Positions 7,630 to 17,141 of a DNA stretch of 37,247 bases are shown piece after piece. The position numbers were made by a program, and so were the translations under genes. Source of the DNA: an uncultured Oscillospiraceae bacterium (GTDB lineage Bacteria; Bacillota; Clostridia; Oscillospirales; Oscillospiraceae); assembly GCA_934569195.1 (NCBI GenBank), contig CAKTKB010000003.1, positions 1-37,247 of the forward strand, in the 5' to 3' direction. A model generated the notes under the pieces. It ran no database searches. It was not told the origin of the DNA and was given only the letters and a program-made list of their open reading frames with translations. The number at the start of each line of letters is the position of its first letter. Position 1 is the stretch's first letter.

Positions 7630-8655
7630 ATGGGTTATGACAATCTGAAACTGGAAAAGGGTATGTATCGGCAGGAGGGCATGAGCTTCAGCCAGGTGCT
7701 GGAATCTCTGGACCCCAGCGAAAATTACCGGGGTACGGCCCTGGAGAACACGGATGCCTTCCAGCGGCAGCTCAAGCGCTTCGGCATCCGGGCCAAGGGC
7801 GCAGGCTCCTCTCCCGTGGAGAAATTCTTCCGAACCATGGACTCGGCCGTGCTTTTCCCGGAGTACATCGCCCGGACCGTGCGCCAGGGTATGGAGCTGA
7901 ACGACATCCTGCCCGCCATCACCGCCACGACCACCGTGATCGACTCGATGGACTACCGCTCCATCTACTCCGAGGCAACGGACGACGACAAGCGTCTGTG
8001 CAGCGTGGCGGAAGGCGCGGCCATCCCCGCCACCGAGGTAAAGACCAAGGAGCACCTGGTAAAGCTGACCAAGCGGGGCCGGATGCTCGTGGCCAGCTAT
8101 GAGGCCGTGCGCTTCCAGAAGCTGGACCTGTTTTCCGTCATGCTGCGGCAGATCGGCTCCTACATTCAGCAGATGCAGCTCCAGGACGCCGTCGCGGTCC
8201 TGGTGAACGGAGACGGCAACGGCAACGCTGCACCCGTGTACAAGGTCGGAACCTCCCCCATCTCCGGCACCGCCGGAACCCTGGGCTACGATCAGCTGGT
8301 GGAATTCTGGGGACAGTTTGATCCCTACACCATGAACACCCTGATCTGCTCCACCGGCACCATGACCAAGCTGCTGAAAATCGACGAGCTGCAAAATCCC
8401 CTCACCGGTCTGAATTTCCAGGGCACCGGCAAGCTGACCACACCCCTGGGCGCGCAGCTGCACCGCACCGGCGCCGTGGAGGACGGAATGCTCATCGGTC
8501 TGGACAACCGCTACGCCCTGGAGCTGATCCGGGCAGGCGACGTGCTGGTAGAGTATGACAAGCTCATCGACCGCCAGCTGGAGCGGGCCGCCATCACCTC
8601 CATCTCCGGCTTCGGCAAGATTTGCAGCGGAGCGGCGGCGGTGCTGAAGGTATGA
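7630..8655 (+). CDS. Major capsid protein (HK97-fold type)
   Basis: This is the shell subunit of the head. Starting at 7630 (GAAGGAGG 8 bases upstream) it has 341 residues. The N-terminal 60 residues are charged, followed by FFRTMDSAVLFPEYIARTVRQGM, typical of the N-arm and E-loop entry of clostridial capsid proteins. Later it has repeated strand-helix segments such as VKLTKRGRMLVASYEAV. The frame is also open to 7567, but that start lies inside the previous gene. It overlaps the next gene by four bases (ATGA). Confidence 0.82.
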   Translation: MGYDNLKLEKGMYRQEGMSFSQVLESLDPSENYRGTALENTDAFQRQLKRFGIRAKGAGSSPVEKFFRTMDSAVLFPEYIARTVRQGMELNDILPAITATTTVIDSMDYRSIYSEATDDDKRLCSVAEGAAIPATEVKTKEHLVKLTKRGRMLVASYEAVRFQKLDLFSVMLRQIGSYIQQMQLQDAVAVLVNGDGNGNAAPVYKVGTSPISGTAGTLGYDQLVEFWGQFDPYTMNTLICSTGTMTKLLKIDELQNPLTGLNFQGTGKLTTPLGAQLHRTGAVEDGMLIGLDNRYALELIRAGDVLVEYDKLIDRQLERAAITSISGFGKICSGAAAVLKV

Positions 8656-9008
8656 CCGCGGCCGATCAGGTCTTTGCTCAGGCCATGCTGCTATCGGGCG
8701 GCATCGACAGCGGGCAGGAGCAAATGCTGAAGGTTTTATGCAGGGGAGCCACCGGCTCCCTGGCCGCCCGCCTGCGGGAGGGACTGACGCCGGAGGACTG
8801 TCTGGCCGACTTCATCGCCTCCGCCGCGCTCTACGCTCTGGCCGCTCTGTCCGAGGTGGGAGAGCAGGCCCCCATGGACTACATCCGGGCGGGAGACGTG
8901 ACCCTGCGCCCCCGGACCCGGGACGCAGCCGCCAACTGCCTGCGCAACCAGGCCGAGCTGATGATCGCTCCCTATCTCCGGGACCGATTCTCCTTCCTGA
9001 GGGTATGA
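8652..9008 (+). CDS. Phage head-tail connector-like protein
   Basis: This 118-residue helical protein follows the capsid gene with an ATGA overlap. That position is typical of the gp6/gp15-type adaptor that docks under the portal. Its predicted helices include a C-terminal run (DAAANCLRNQAELMIAPYL) resembling adaptor proteins of this size. There are no catalytic motifs. The next gene also overlaps it by four bases, so the block is translated as a coupled unit. The role is assigned from position, size and helical content. Confidence 0.55.
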   Translation: MTAADQVFAQAMLLSGGIDSGQEQMLKVLCRGATGSLAARLREGLTPEDCLADFIASAALYALAALSEVGEQAPMDYIRAGDVTLRPRTRDAAANCLRNQAELMIAPYLRDRFSFLRV

Positions 9009-9349
9009 CGATGCGCAAAATGGTGGAGGAAATCTGCCGCCGCTACGGCGGCTGGGTCACGGTGTATCACAAAGGCGTCACATCCCGGGTGCGGGCCTTC
9101 TTCACCCCCACCGCCTCCCGGAGCTGGCAGAACATGGAGCATGTCTACACGCCCCTGGGAGAAACGCCCCGGGGGCAGTACAACTACATTGCCCCGCTGG
9201 AGCCGCCGGTGGAAATGGGCGACGTGCTGGAGGTGGACGGACGGAGCTACCGGGTAAGGCGGCTGGAGATCATCCGGGACCGGAACGGCCCCGCGTATCA
9301 ATGGGGACTGTGTGTAGAAAACGGAGGTGCAGACGGATGGGGAAGCTGA
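9005..9349 (+). CDS. Phage head-closure-like protein
   Basis: This 114-residue, beta-rich protein has its start overlapping the previous stop (ATGA). A second ATG at 9011 is an equally possible start. Segments such as VEMGDVLEVDGRSYRVRRLE resemble the barrel-like head-closure or stopper proteins that follow adaptors in siphophage and myophage head modules. It also overlaps the next gene by 13 bases. Function is inferred from order and fold-like pattern only. Confidence 0.5.
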   Translation: MTMRKMVEEICRRYGGWVTVYHKGVTSRVRAFFTPTASRSWQNMEHVYTPLGETPRGQYNYIAPLEPPVEMGDVLEVDGRSYRVRRLEIIRDRNGPAYQWGLCVENGGADGWGS

Positions 9350-10023
9350 CGGCGGACGAAGTGGTCGCCCTGCTGACCGAGGCAGGCTTCCGCAGCGCCC
9401 GGGGGTATCCGGGAGAGCGGATGCCCATGATCCAGAAGCCGGCTGTGGCGGTCAATCCGCAGAAGGAGGACAGCGCCTGCGTCACCATGGCGGTACACGT
9501 TCTGAGTCCCGTAGCCTCCGGCGCAGCCGTATGCGAGGACTACGCCCGCCGGGTGGCCCAGCTGCTGCGGTCAAAGGGCGCCGACTGCACCCAAGAGAGC
9601 TGCACCCACGACGGCAGGGGCGACCGCTTTTGGGTGCGGATTCTGGCCACCTGGCAGCAGGACACGCCCGCCTGTCCCTACGGCATCAGTCTGGGAGGCG
9701 CGGCTGTGCCCCACGCGGTCAAATGCAGCGTCCGGCAGGAAATTGTGCGGCAGGCCGTGGAGGAAATGGGTCAGGCCACGCCCGCCGGGTATCTTTCGGA
9801 GCCGGAGGTCTGGCGCATCACCCTGGAGGAGCAGATCCCGCCGGACGAGCCGGAGGCCGCCGACCCTGCCGAACCCTTTGAGCTTCTGATCCGGCGGGGA
9901 AACAAGGGCGAGCTGTACGGTCAGTGCCGCTGGGAGAGCATTCTGCGGGAGGACACCGCGGAGGGCCTGCACCAGGTCCGGGTAGCCGCAGCGGGAAGCA
10001 AGGAGGTGCTGACCTACGAATAA
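9337..10023 (+). CDS. Phage neck or tail-completion-like protein
   Basis: The start at 9337 gives 228 residues after a GGAGGTG site inside the previous gene. Residues 1-110 alternate helix and strand (TADEVVALLTEAGFRS at the start, then VTMAVHVLSPVASG), like small tail-completion proteins. The C-terminal half is acidic with a proline/glutamate linker (PPDEPEAADPAEP), then a further strand-rich domain (ELLIRRGNKGELYGQ). The two-part build suggests a fusion or a species-specific extension. I do not recognise a named family. The phage assignment comes from location in the module. Confidence 0.5.
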   Translation: MGKLTADEVVALLTEAGFRSARGYPGERMPMIQKPAVAVNPQKEDSACVTMAVHVLSPVASGAAVCEDYARRVAQLLRSKGADCTQESCTHDGRGDRFWVRILATWQQDTPACPYGISLGGAAVPHAVKCSVRQEIVRQAVEEMGQATPAGYLSEPEVWRITLEEQIPPDEPEAADPAEPFELLIRRGNKGELYGQCRWESILREDTAEGLHQVRVAAAGSKEVLTYE

Positions 10024-10372
10024 GCTGAAATACAAGGACTTTGTCTGGCCGGTAAATCCCAGCCGCTACAGCGTATCCGGCAAACGCACGCCCCAGTACG
10101 ACGGAGAAACCGGAAAATTCACGGCGCTGGGTCCGGTCTGCCGCACCATCACGGGAGAGGGCGCCTTTTTCGGCAGCAGCGCCTACACCCAATTTGCGGC
10201 GCTGCAGGCTCTGCTGGCCGACGGAAAATCCGGCAGCCTGATTCATCCCGTATGGGGAACCTGCACCGCCTTTCTCACGGAGCTGAGCCTGACCCAGGAG
10301 CCGCGGGAAAACTATGTAGCCTATCGCTTTACGTTCCAGGAGGCCGACAGCACCGGCGCCATTCCCAAATAA
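10016..10372 (+). CDS. Tail-type phage protein with an ACG in place of the start codon
   Basis: An open frame of 118 codons encodes a protein reading (T/M)NKLKYKDFVWPVNPSRYSV at its start. That pattern resembles small clostridial phage tail/baseplate proteins related to the N-terminal part of DNA-circularisation proteins. The frame has no ATG, GTG or TTG anywhere. A stop lies at 10010-10012, and AAGGAGG at 10000-10006 sits exactly 9 bases before ACG at 10016. ATG-to-ACG is a single transition, so this is either a mutated start (a decaying gene) or a non-canonical start. It overlaps the previous gene by 8 bases and ends the module. Confidence 0.6.
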   Translation, partial: TNKLKYKDFVWPVNPSRYSVSGKRTPQYDGETGKFTALGPVCRTITGEGAFFGSSAYTQFAALQALLADGKSGSLIHPVWGTCTAFLTELSLTQEPRENYVAYRFTFQEADSTGAIPK

Positions 10373-10390
10373 TCTTCCCGCAGCCGAAAA

Positions 10391-10498
10391 GGCCGGGAGG
10401 CGCACACCGCGTCTCCCGGCCGCATTGTGTCAAAAAGCCCTCCCAATACGCCTGCGGCCGCCGGATGCGATACACATCCGCCGGCCGTCCTTATTTTT
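10391..10498. terminator. Terminator region between convergent genes
   Basis: Two hairpins lie between the last phage-like gene and the opposing NUDIX gene. The first has 9-base arms (GGCCGGGAG at 10391-10399 with CTCCCGGCC at 10413-10421). The second spans 10454-10488 with about 14 pairs and one mismatch. It is followed on the plus strand by TCCTTATTTTTT, a good rho-independent terminator. On the minus strand the same structures end the NUDIX/lipid kinase transcript. Confidence 0.75.
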
Positions 10499-10983
10499 TA
10501 TGGAAGATATTCCTCCGGAGACAGAATTTTGCCGTTCAGCACAGCCTCCGTCAGCACGTCGCCGGTGTAGCGCAGGGTCAGCAGGAAAAAGGGCGCGTCG
10601 CTCCACAAAAGCGCCAGGAAAATCCGGTCCCCCTCCCACTTGGGCAGGCGGTCCACCTCCCGGCGGGACATCCACTGAAGCTCCCCCTCGTCACAAGGGT
10701 GCAGCTCCCCCGCAAAGCCGTCCGCCGTGAAGAGGAACATATACTCCCCCTCGCATCCGTCGTTCAGGAAGGTCACCACGCCCCGGCAGCGCCAGCTGGT
10801 CAGACAAAGGCCGGTCTCCTCCCGTACCTCCCGCAGGAGGCACTCGTCCGGAGACTCCCCCGCCTCAAACTTGCCCCCTACGCCGATCCACTTTCCGGCG
10901 TTCACATCCTGCTTCTTTTTGATCCGGTGGAGCATGAGGACCTCGTCTCCCCGGGTTATGTAGCACAAGGTGGTACTAAGCAT
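10498..10983 (-). CDS. NUDIX hydrolase, MutT/8-oxo-dGTP type
   Basis: NUDIX enzymes hydrolyse nucleoside diphosphates linked to another group. This 161-residue protein has a perfect Nudix box from G37 to L59 (G, five residues, E43, seven residues, R51-E52-V53-x-E55-E56-x-G58-L59). The preceding GKWIGVGGKFE and the LMLHRIKKKQDVNAGKW start resemble 8-oxo-dGTP diphosphatases that clean oxidised nucleotides. The substrate is an inference. It overlaps the upstream lipid kinase gene by 8 bases and belongs to its transcript. The stop codon sits inside the T-run of the opposing terminator. Confidence 0.88.
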   Translation of the reverse strand: MLSTTLCYITRGDEVLMLHRIKKKQDVNAGKWIGVGGKFEAGESPDECLLREVREETGLCLTSWRCRGVVTFLNDGCEGEYMFLFTADGFAGELHPCDEGELQWMSRREVDRLPKWEGDRIFLALLWSDAPFFLLTLRYTGDVLTEAVLNGKILSPEEYLP

Positions 10984-11875
10984 GGGTATTCTCCCTCTGT
11001 ATCAAAGAAATCGCATGGTGCAGGTTCTCCACCGTCACATGCTCATGTCCCGGCTCCTTCTCCCCATCCAGCGTCCAGGGCATCTGAGGGTCCGCCGTGA
11101 TCTCCACCCGGCTGGCCGGAAGGAAGGTAATCATGGAACAATTGTATTTCTGGGTTTTCAGCGCGCGGATGCACTCGTGCAGCTCCATCAGGTCCCGGGG
11201 TGCCCGGACCAGCAGCAGCTCAAACCGGCCGTCGCGCATGTCCACCTGCTTCGGGTCCAGGGTCAGAATCCCGCCCACGCTGGTGGAATTGCTCACCGCG
11301 CCGAAAATAAAGTCGTCCTCCACCGTCTGCTCCCCGGTGTCAAAACGGACATGGAGCTTGCGAATCTGAGAAAGCTCCTGAATACCCTCCAGCAGGTAGG
11401 CCGTATGCCCCAGTGCATTTTTTACATTCTGGGGCGTAGAATAGCTTGTACGGGTAAAGGCGCCGAAGGAGGCCACATAGGAAAAATACCGGTCGCCGAA
11501 GCGGCCCACGTCGTAGCGCACCGGCGCGCCCTCTACGATCTGCCGGGCGGCCTGGAGAATGCCGGTAGGCAGGCCCAGGCTGGCGGCAAAATCATTGGTA
11601 GAGCCGGCCGGGATATAGCCGATGGGGACCGGCACGCCGCTGCGCATCACGCCGGTGACCGTCTCGTTAAAGGTCCCGTCGCCCCCTGCGCACACCACCA
11701 GATCCGCCTGCGATGCACACTGCTCCACCTTGGCGGCTCCGTCTCCCGGCCCGGCGGTCATATAGAGCGTGACCTCATAGCCGCCCCGGTTGAAAATCGA
11801 CACGATATCCGCCAGGTACCGGTTCGCCCGGCGCTGCCCGGCAAACGGGTTCATAACAAAGAGCATCTTCTTCAT
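10976..11875 (-). CDS. Diacylglycerol/lipid kinase family protein (YegS/DgkB type)
   Basis: This family phosphorylates diacylglycerol or related lipids at the membrane and recycles lipid from wall-polymer synthesis. Starting at 11875 it has 299 residues, normal for the family. It shows the nucleotide-binding loop GGDGTFNE (64-71) and IPAGSTNDFA (88-97), and the starting motif MLFVMNPFAGQ. The start was set here, not at 11929, because GGGAGGTG lies about 9 bases upstream and it gives the standard N-terminus. It is cotranscribed with the NUDIX gene from the promoter at 11930-11958. Confidence 0.9.
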   Translation of the reverse strand: MKKMLFVMNPFAGQRRANRYLADIVSIFNRGGYEVTLYMTAGPGDGAAKVEQCASQADLVVCAGGDGTFNETVTGVMRSGVPVPIGYIPAGSTNDFAASLGLPTGILQAARQIVEGAPVRYDVGRFGDRYFSYVASFGAFTRTSYSTPQNVKNALGHTAYLLEGIQELSQIRKLHVRFDTGEQTVEDDFIFGAVSNSTSVGGILTLDPKQVDMRDGRFELLLVRAPRDLMELHECIRALKTQKYNCSMITFLPASRVEITADPQMPWTLDGEKEPGHEHVTVENLHHAISLIQRENTHA

Positions 11876-11929
11876 GGTGCAGACACCTCCCACCGGCGAA
11901 AGGACTCTCTCCCCGGGCAATTTTTTCAT

Positions 11930-11958
11930 ATTATACCAATTCCTTCCGTCCCACGCAA
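11930..11958 (-). promoter_or_regulatory. Promoter of the lipid kinase-NUDIX pair
   Basis: On the minus strand TTGCGT (11953-11958) is followed after 17 bases by a perfect TATAAT (11930-11935). TGG precedes the -10 box, giving an extended -10. The distance to the lipid kinase start is about 50 bases. Confidence 0.8.
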
Positions 11959-12028
11959 GAGAGAACGCCGTCGCAGCGTGTCGATATATAAGAATTCATG
12001 ATAAATTCACAATTTGTCTCTTTTTGTA

Positions 12029-12037
12029 TGGTATGAT
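12029..12037 (+). promoter_or_regulatory. Likely extended -10 promoter
   Basis: TGGTATGAT on the plus strand forms an extended -10 box (TATGAT at 12032-12037) 34 bases before the start of the CrtO-like gene. No good -35 box lies at 17 bases. A TTCACA 20 bases upstream is the nearest candidate. Confidence 0.55.
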
Positions 12038-12070
12038 ATTTGTCCTGAAAATGGGGGTGGGAGGTGCGTC

Positions 12071-12577
12071 ATGGCGCTGCTCAAGTGCATTTTGTATATT
12101 GCGGGGATCGGAATTCTGGCCAATCTCATCGGCGCCGCGCTGCCCCGCAGCTGGTTCCACCCCGACCGGTTCCCCTTCCGCTGCCAGAAATGGGAGCAGG
12201 GCGGTCAGATTTATGAGAAAATCGGCATCCGGGTGTGGAAGGATAAGCTCCCGGATATGAGCAAGGTGGTACACAACCTCTATCGCAAGGAGGTGGACCC
12301 CCGGCCCAACGCGGAAAACCTGGAGCGCCTGATTCAGGAAACCTGCGTGGCGGAGCTGTCTCACTACGTGCTGCTGCTGCTGTCCCTGGCGGTCACGCGA
12401 ATCTGGCACGGCGTGGGAGGATGGGTCGTGTGGGGCCTGTGTATTCTGGGAAACCTTCCCTTTTCCATCATTCAGCGCTTCAACCGGCCCCGGCTCCAGC
12501 GGACGCTGGACCGTCTGCGCGCCCGGGAGGCCGCCCGCGCCTGCAACGGCAGGGCCCGCACCTCCGTCGCCGAATAA
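12071..12577 (+). CDS. CrtO-like membrane protein (glycosyl-diaponeurosporenoate acyltransferase family)
   Basis: The family is named for staphylococcal CrtO, which adds a fatty acid to the sugar of staphyloxanthin. This 168-residue protein has an N-terminal membrane segment (LLKCILYIAGIGILANLIGA) and the family core: a WFHPDRFPFR segment, WEQGGQIYEKIGIRVWK, then DKLPDM. Two further hydrophobic segments lie at about residues 97-110 and 115-128. No carotenoid gene is nearby, so the true substrate is probably different. The start at 12071 is preceded by GGGAGGTG. It has its own promoter and terminator. Confidence 0.75.
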   Translation: MALLKCILYIAGIGILANLIGAALPRSWFHPDRFPFRCQKWEQGGQIYEKIGIRVWKDKLPDMSKVVHNLYRKEVDPRPNAENLERLIQETCVAELSHYVLLLLSLAVTRIWHGVGGWVVWGLCILGNLPFSIIQRFNRPRLQRTLDRLRAREAARACNGRARTSVAE

Positions 12578-12594
12578 CCGCAAGGCTTGCGTTT

Positions 12595-12628
12595 TCCTCC
12601 GCACGACTCCGGTCTGCGGAGGATTTTT
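12595..12628 (+). terminator. Rho-independent terminator after the CrtO-like gene
   Basis: TCCTCCGCA (12595-12603) pairs with TGCGGAGGA (12615-12623) around an 11-base loop and is followed by five Ts. The remaining bases up to 12743 hold only a GC-rich stretch and the ribosome binding site (AGGAGG) of the SLH gene. No clear promoter was found there. Confidence 0.85.
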
Positions 12629-12743
12629 GCTGCCCCGGCGCGCCTGCGGCCTCCCCGGGGAACGATTTTTTCCCTTTTCCGGAATAATTTTCTATTGTCG
12701 GGCAAACACTACCTCCGGACACATTTTCTAGGAGGTAACTTGT

Positions 12744-13943
12744 ATGTTCCGTTCCCGATTTCCTACCGTGCTGGCACTGGGCGCGCTTCTGCTGACCCTC
12801 AGCGCCGGCGCAGCCGCAGCCGAGGTGGACTGCGACAGCGTATACTGCTTCTCCCCCGAGGATTTCTCCGCCGGGGAAACCCTCAGCGGCATCTGCGTGA
12901 CCGAGCTTCCCGATGCGGACACCGGCACCGTCCTACTGGGCAGCCGGGTCATCCGTCCCGGAGACATTCTTACGGCCGAACAGCTCTCCCGGATGACCTT
13001 CGTCCCCCTGCGGACCACTGCCGACCGGGACGCCGTTATGACCTATCTGCCCGTATACGCAGGCCGGGTGGACCGGGAAGCCACCACGGCCATTGCCATC
13101 CACGGCAAAGAGGATAAGCCTCCGGTAGCAGAGGATTTTGCCATGGAAACCTACAAAAATCTGCCGGGAGAAGCCCGCCTGAAGGCCACCGATCCCGAGG
13201 GACAGGCCCTGACCTACACCCTCACCCGTGCGCCCAAGCGGGGAGACGTGGAGATCCGCGCCGACGGCAGCTTTGTCTACACGCCGCGGAAAAACAAGGT
13301 CGGAGTGGATTCCTTCACCTACACCGCCGCAGACCCGGCAGGCAACGTCTCCCGGGAGGCCACCGTCACCGTAAAAATCCTCCGTCCCAGCGACGCCCGG
13401 CAATACAGCGACACCACCGACAGCGCCTGCCGCTTCACGGCGGAATGGATGCGCAACACGGGCATCTTCTCCGGTGAGCAGGTGGGCAGCGAGCTTTGCT
13501 TCCAGCCGGAGCAGGCCGTGTCCCGGGGAGAATTCCTGGCCATGGTCATGCGGGCGCTGGACATCGCACCGGAGCAGGACGCGTCCTACACCGGCTTTAC
13601 CGACGAAACCCCCGCCTGGCTCACGCCCTATCTGGCTGCGGCCATGCGCTCGGGGCTGGTCAGCGGCTATCCCCAGGACAGCGGTCCGGTCTTTAAGGCC
13701 GAGCAGCAGATCACCCAGCTGGAGGCTGCCAGCATTCTCCAGCGGGCGCTGGAGCTGCCGGTTTCCACTGCGCTGACGGAGGAAACCGCTCTGCCGGGCT
13801 GGGCGGCCGGGCCGGTGGAGGCCCTGCGGTCCGAGGGAATCCGTCTGGACAGCACCGACGGTCTGACCCGCTCCGATGCGGCGCAGGCGCTGTACCGCGC
13901 GGTGCAGGTGGCCGACGCGAAAAATCTCTCTCTGAAGAACTGA
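12744..13943 (+). CDS. Secreted S-layer homology (SLH) domain protein with an Ig/cadherin-like domain
   Basis: The 399-residue precursor has a signal peptide (basic start, hydrophobic core at residues 7-21, cleavage probably after the AGAAAA stretch near residue 26). Residues 27-120 form a domain I do not recognise. Residues 126-215 look like a cadherin/Ig-type repeat (DPEGQALTYTLTRAPKRGDV, then YTAADPAGNVSREATVTV). Residues about 220-399 contain three divergent SLH motifs, which in Firmicutes anchor proteins to pyruvylated wall polysaccharide. An AGGAGGT site lies before the ATG. It is monocistronic, with a terminator after it. The exact cell-surface role is unknown. Confidence 0.85.
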   Translation: MFRSRFPTVLALGALLLTLSAGAAAAEVDCDSVYCFSPEDFSAGETLSGICVTELPDADTGTVLLGSRVIRPGDILTAEQLSRMTFVPLRTTADRDAVMTYLPVYAGRVDREATTAIAIHGKEDKPPVAEDFAMETYKNLPGEARLKATDPEGQALTYTLTRAPKRGDVEIRADGSFVYTPRKNKVGVDSFTYTAADPAGNVSREATVTVKILRPSDARQYSDTTDSACRFTAEWMRNTGIFSGEQVGSELCFQPEQAVSRGEFLAMVMRALDIAPEQDASYTGFTDETPAWLTPYLAAAMRSGLVSGYPQDSGPVFKAEQQITQLEAASILQRALELPVSTALTEETALPGWAAGPVEALRSEGIRLDSTDGLTRSDAAQALYRAVQVADAKNLSLKN

Positions 13944-13962
13944 CCGTTCCCGGTACGGCACG

Positions 13963-14014
13963 GCGCCCCCGGCGCGCAGCCCTGTGTGGACTGCGCCCGG
14001 GGGCGTTTCCCTTT
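13963..14014 (+). terminator. Terminator after the SLH gene
   Basis: A long GC-rich hairpin pairs the CGCCCCCGG region (13963-13972) and CGCAG with CTGCG and CCGGGGGCG (13991-14005). TTTCCCTTTAT follows. It ends the SLH transcript. Confidence 0.75.
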
Positions 14015-14047
14015 ATGACGGAAGCGGCCCGAGGGCCGGATAAGCTG

Positions 14048-14077
14048 AGGGCGGCGCTGCAAAAGCAGCGCCGCCCT
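14048..14077. repeat. Perfect 13-base palindrome with an AAAA loop
   Basis: AGGGCGGCGCTGC (14048-14060) and its exact complement (14065-14077) enclose AAAA. It lies between the convergent SLH and groEL genes, 24 bases past the groEL stop. Neither side has a proper T-run, so it may be a groEL mRNA 3' stabiliser, a weak terminator or a REP-like intergenic palindrome. Only one copy is in this window. Confidence 0.6.
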
Positions 14078-14100
14078 ACCAATTTCACTGTATTTCCGGC

Positions 14101-16028
<1,928 letters not shown>

Positions 16029-16099
16029 AATCATTGCCTCCATACAAACAAAAATTTATTCAGACCGCAGGCCCTGAGGGTCTGCATTCGCTTGTGGGT

Positions 16100-16126
16100 T
16101 TAGCACTCGCTTTTCCTGAGTGCTAA
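16100..16126 (-). promoter_or_regulatory. CIRCE operator (HrcA binding site)
   Basis: TTAGCACTC, nine bases, GAGTGCTAA: a perfect match to the CIRCE consensus. It overlaps the expected transcription start of groES-groEL, so HrcA bound here should block initiation. This predicts heat-shock induction of the operon. No hrcA gene is in the window. Confidence 0.97.
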
Positions 16127-16129
16127 TAT

Positions 16130-16158
16130 ATAATAGCCCAACCTCTCCGAAAAAGCAA
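16130..16158 (-). promoter_or_regulatory. groES-groEL promoter
   Basis: On the minus strand TTGCTT (16153-16158), 17 bases, TATTAT (16130-16135). The CIRCE element begins four bases downstream of the -10 box. This is the standard sigma-A plus CIRCE layout. Confidence 0.85.
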
Positions 16159-16282
16159 GAGGCAAATTTACATTTTCCGTTAACATTTTATGAATTTCCC
16201 TCCACGGCCGGGCTGCGGCTCCCTCCGCTCACAGGGTAACACATTTCTCCGGGGAATTTTGGAGAATTGTGTCGTTTCCCGG

Positions 16283-16328
16283 AAAAAATACGGCCCCACA
16301 GGCGGCTTTTTCTCCGCCCCGGGACCGC
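16283..16328 (-). terminator. Terminator of the HAD/DUF2284 transcript
   Basis: Read on the minus strand, CGGTCCC pairs with GGGGCCG and an inner GGCGG pairs with CCGCC, and TATTTTTT follows (16283-16290). It lies just after the HAD stop. The stretch from here to the groES promoter (16159-16282) holds nothing else I can identify. Confidence 0.65.
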
Positions 16329-16343
16329 AGTCTCACGCATTTC

Positions 16344-17129
16344 TTATTCCAGCAGCCCGAAATGGCGCAGCGCCCGCTCCACTCCGTCGTCGAGCACCCC
16401 GGCGGTCACATACTCCGCCCGGCGCTTCAGCTCCTCCATGCCCCCGCCCATGCACACCGTATGGGCTGCCACGGAGAACATGGGCAGATCGTTGGTGCTG
16501 TCGCCTATGGCCAGAGTCTCCTCCCGGGAAATCCCCAGGTGGGAAAGGAGCGCCTCCATGCCCTCCGCCTTGGAGCAGCCCCGCAGCACGTACTCCACCA
16601 TGGTGTTCCCCCGGTCGATGCAGATAAAGTCCCGCTCCATCCGGGCGAGGAACGCCTCCCGGCGGCACCCGGGCAGGTCGTGGGTAATCCACTTCATAAA
16701 GACCGGCTCCGGCAGGGAGCCAAGCTCCGCCACCCGGAAGCCCTTCGCCTTCATGCGCTCCGCCTCCCGCACCTCCTCCGGGCCGAGGCTGGCCGCACCG
16801 TCCTAGTAAAGGCCCTCCGGGGCCTCATACAGGGCGGACATGCCGCATTCCCGGGCAAGCCGGACCACCTCCCGGCACAGCGCCCGGTCCGGCATCCGGC
16901 GGCGCAGGCACGTCCCCCGAAAGTACAGCTCCATTCCGCAGCCGCACACCCAGGCGCCGAAGGCCATATCCCGCACCCGGGGGTCGATGTGGCCGAAGGG
17001 GCGGCCGGTATTCACCACCGCCAGGTGTCCCCGGCGGCCAAGCTCCTCCACGGCCCGGACGGCCGAGGGCGGGATAATCTGCGTCCGCTCGTCCACAATC
17101 GTCCCGTCAATGTCGAAAAAGACTACCAT
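16344..17129 (-). pseudogene. Cof-type HAD phosphatase interrupted by an in-frame TAG
   Basis: The frame from the ATG at 17129 to 16344 would encode about 261 residues of a Cof/YidA-type HAD sugar phosphatase. It starts MVVFFDIDGTIVDE with the nucleophile DxD motif. It later contains the conserved lysine region and GDSTNDLPMF, the magnesium-binding motif IV. A single TAG at 16803-16805 (after EAPEGLY) splits it after 108 residues. The same frame continues with DGAASLGPEE and no other lesion. The upstream piece lacks motif IV, so without readthrough no active enzyme is expected. It could be a recent nonsense mutation, a sequencing error or a readthrough gene. It lies 12 bases after the DUF2284 gene. 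Confidence 0.85.
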
Positions 17130-17141
17130 TTGCCGCCCTCC

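Noticed and set aside
3532..10372. Complete functional prophage
   Set aside because: No integrase, repressor, replication, tape-measure, baseplate, holin or endolysin gene is present between the S10 operon and the NUDIX gene.
14048..14077. Classical rho-independent terminator of groEL
   Set aside because: The stem is perfect but neither strand has a T-run after it, so it was listed as a palindrome instead.
16803..16805. TAG decoded as pyrrolysine or a general stop reassignment
   Set aside because: No pyrrolysine genes are seen, the enzyme is not a methylamine methyltransferase, and no other gene in the window appears to be interrupted by TAG.
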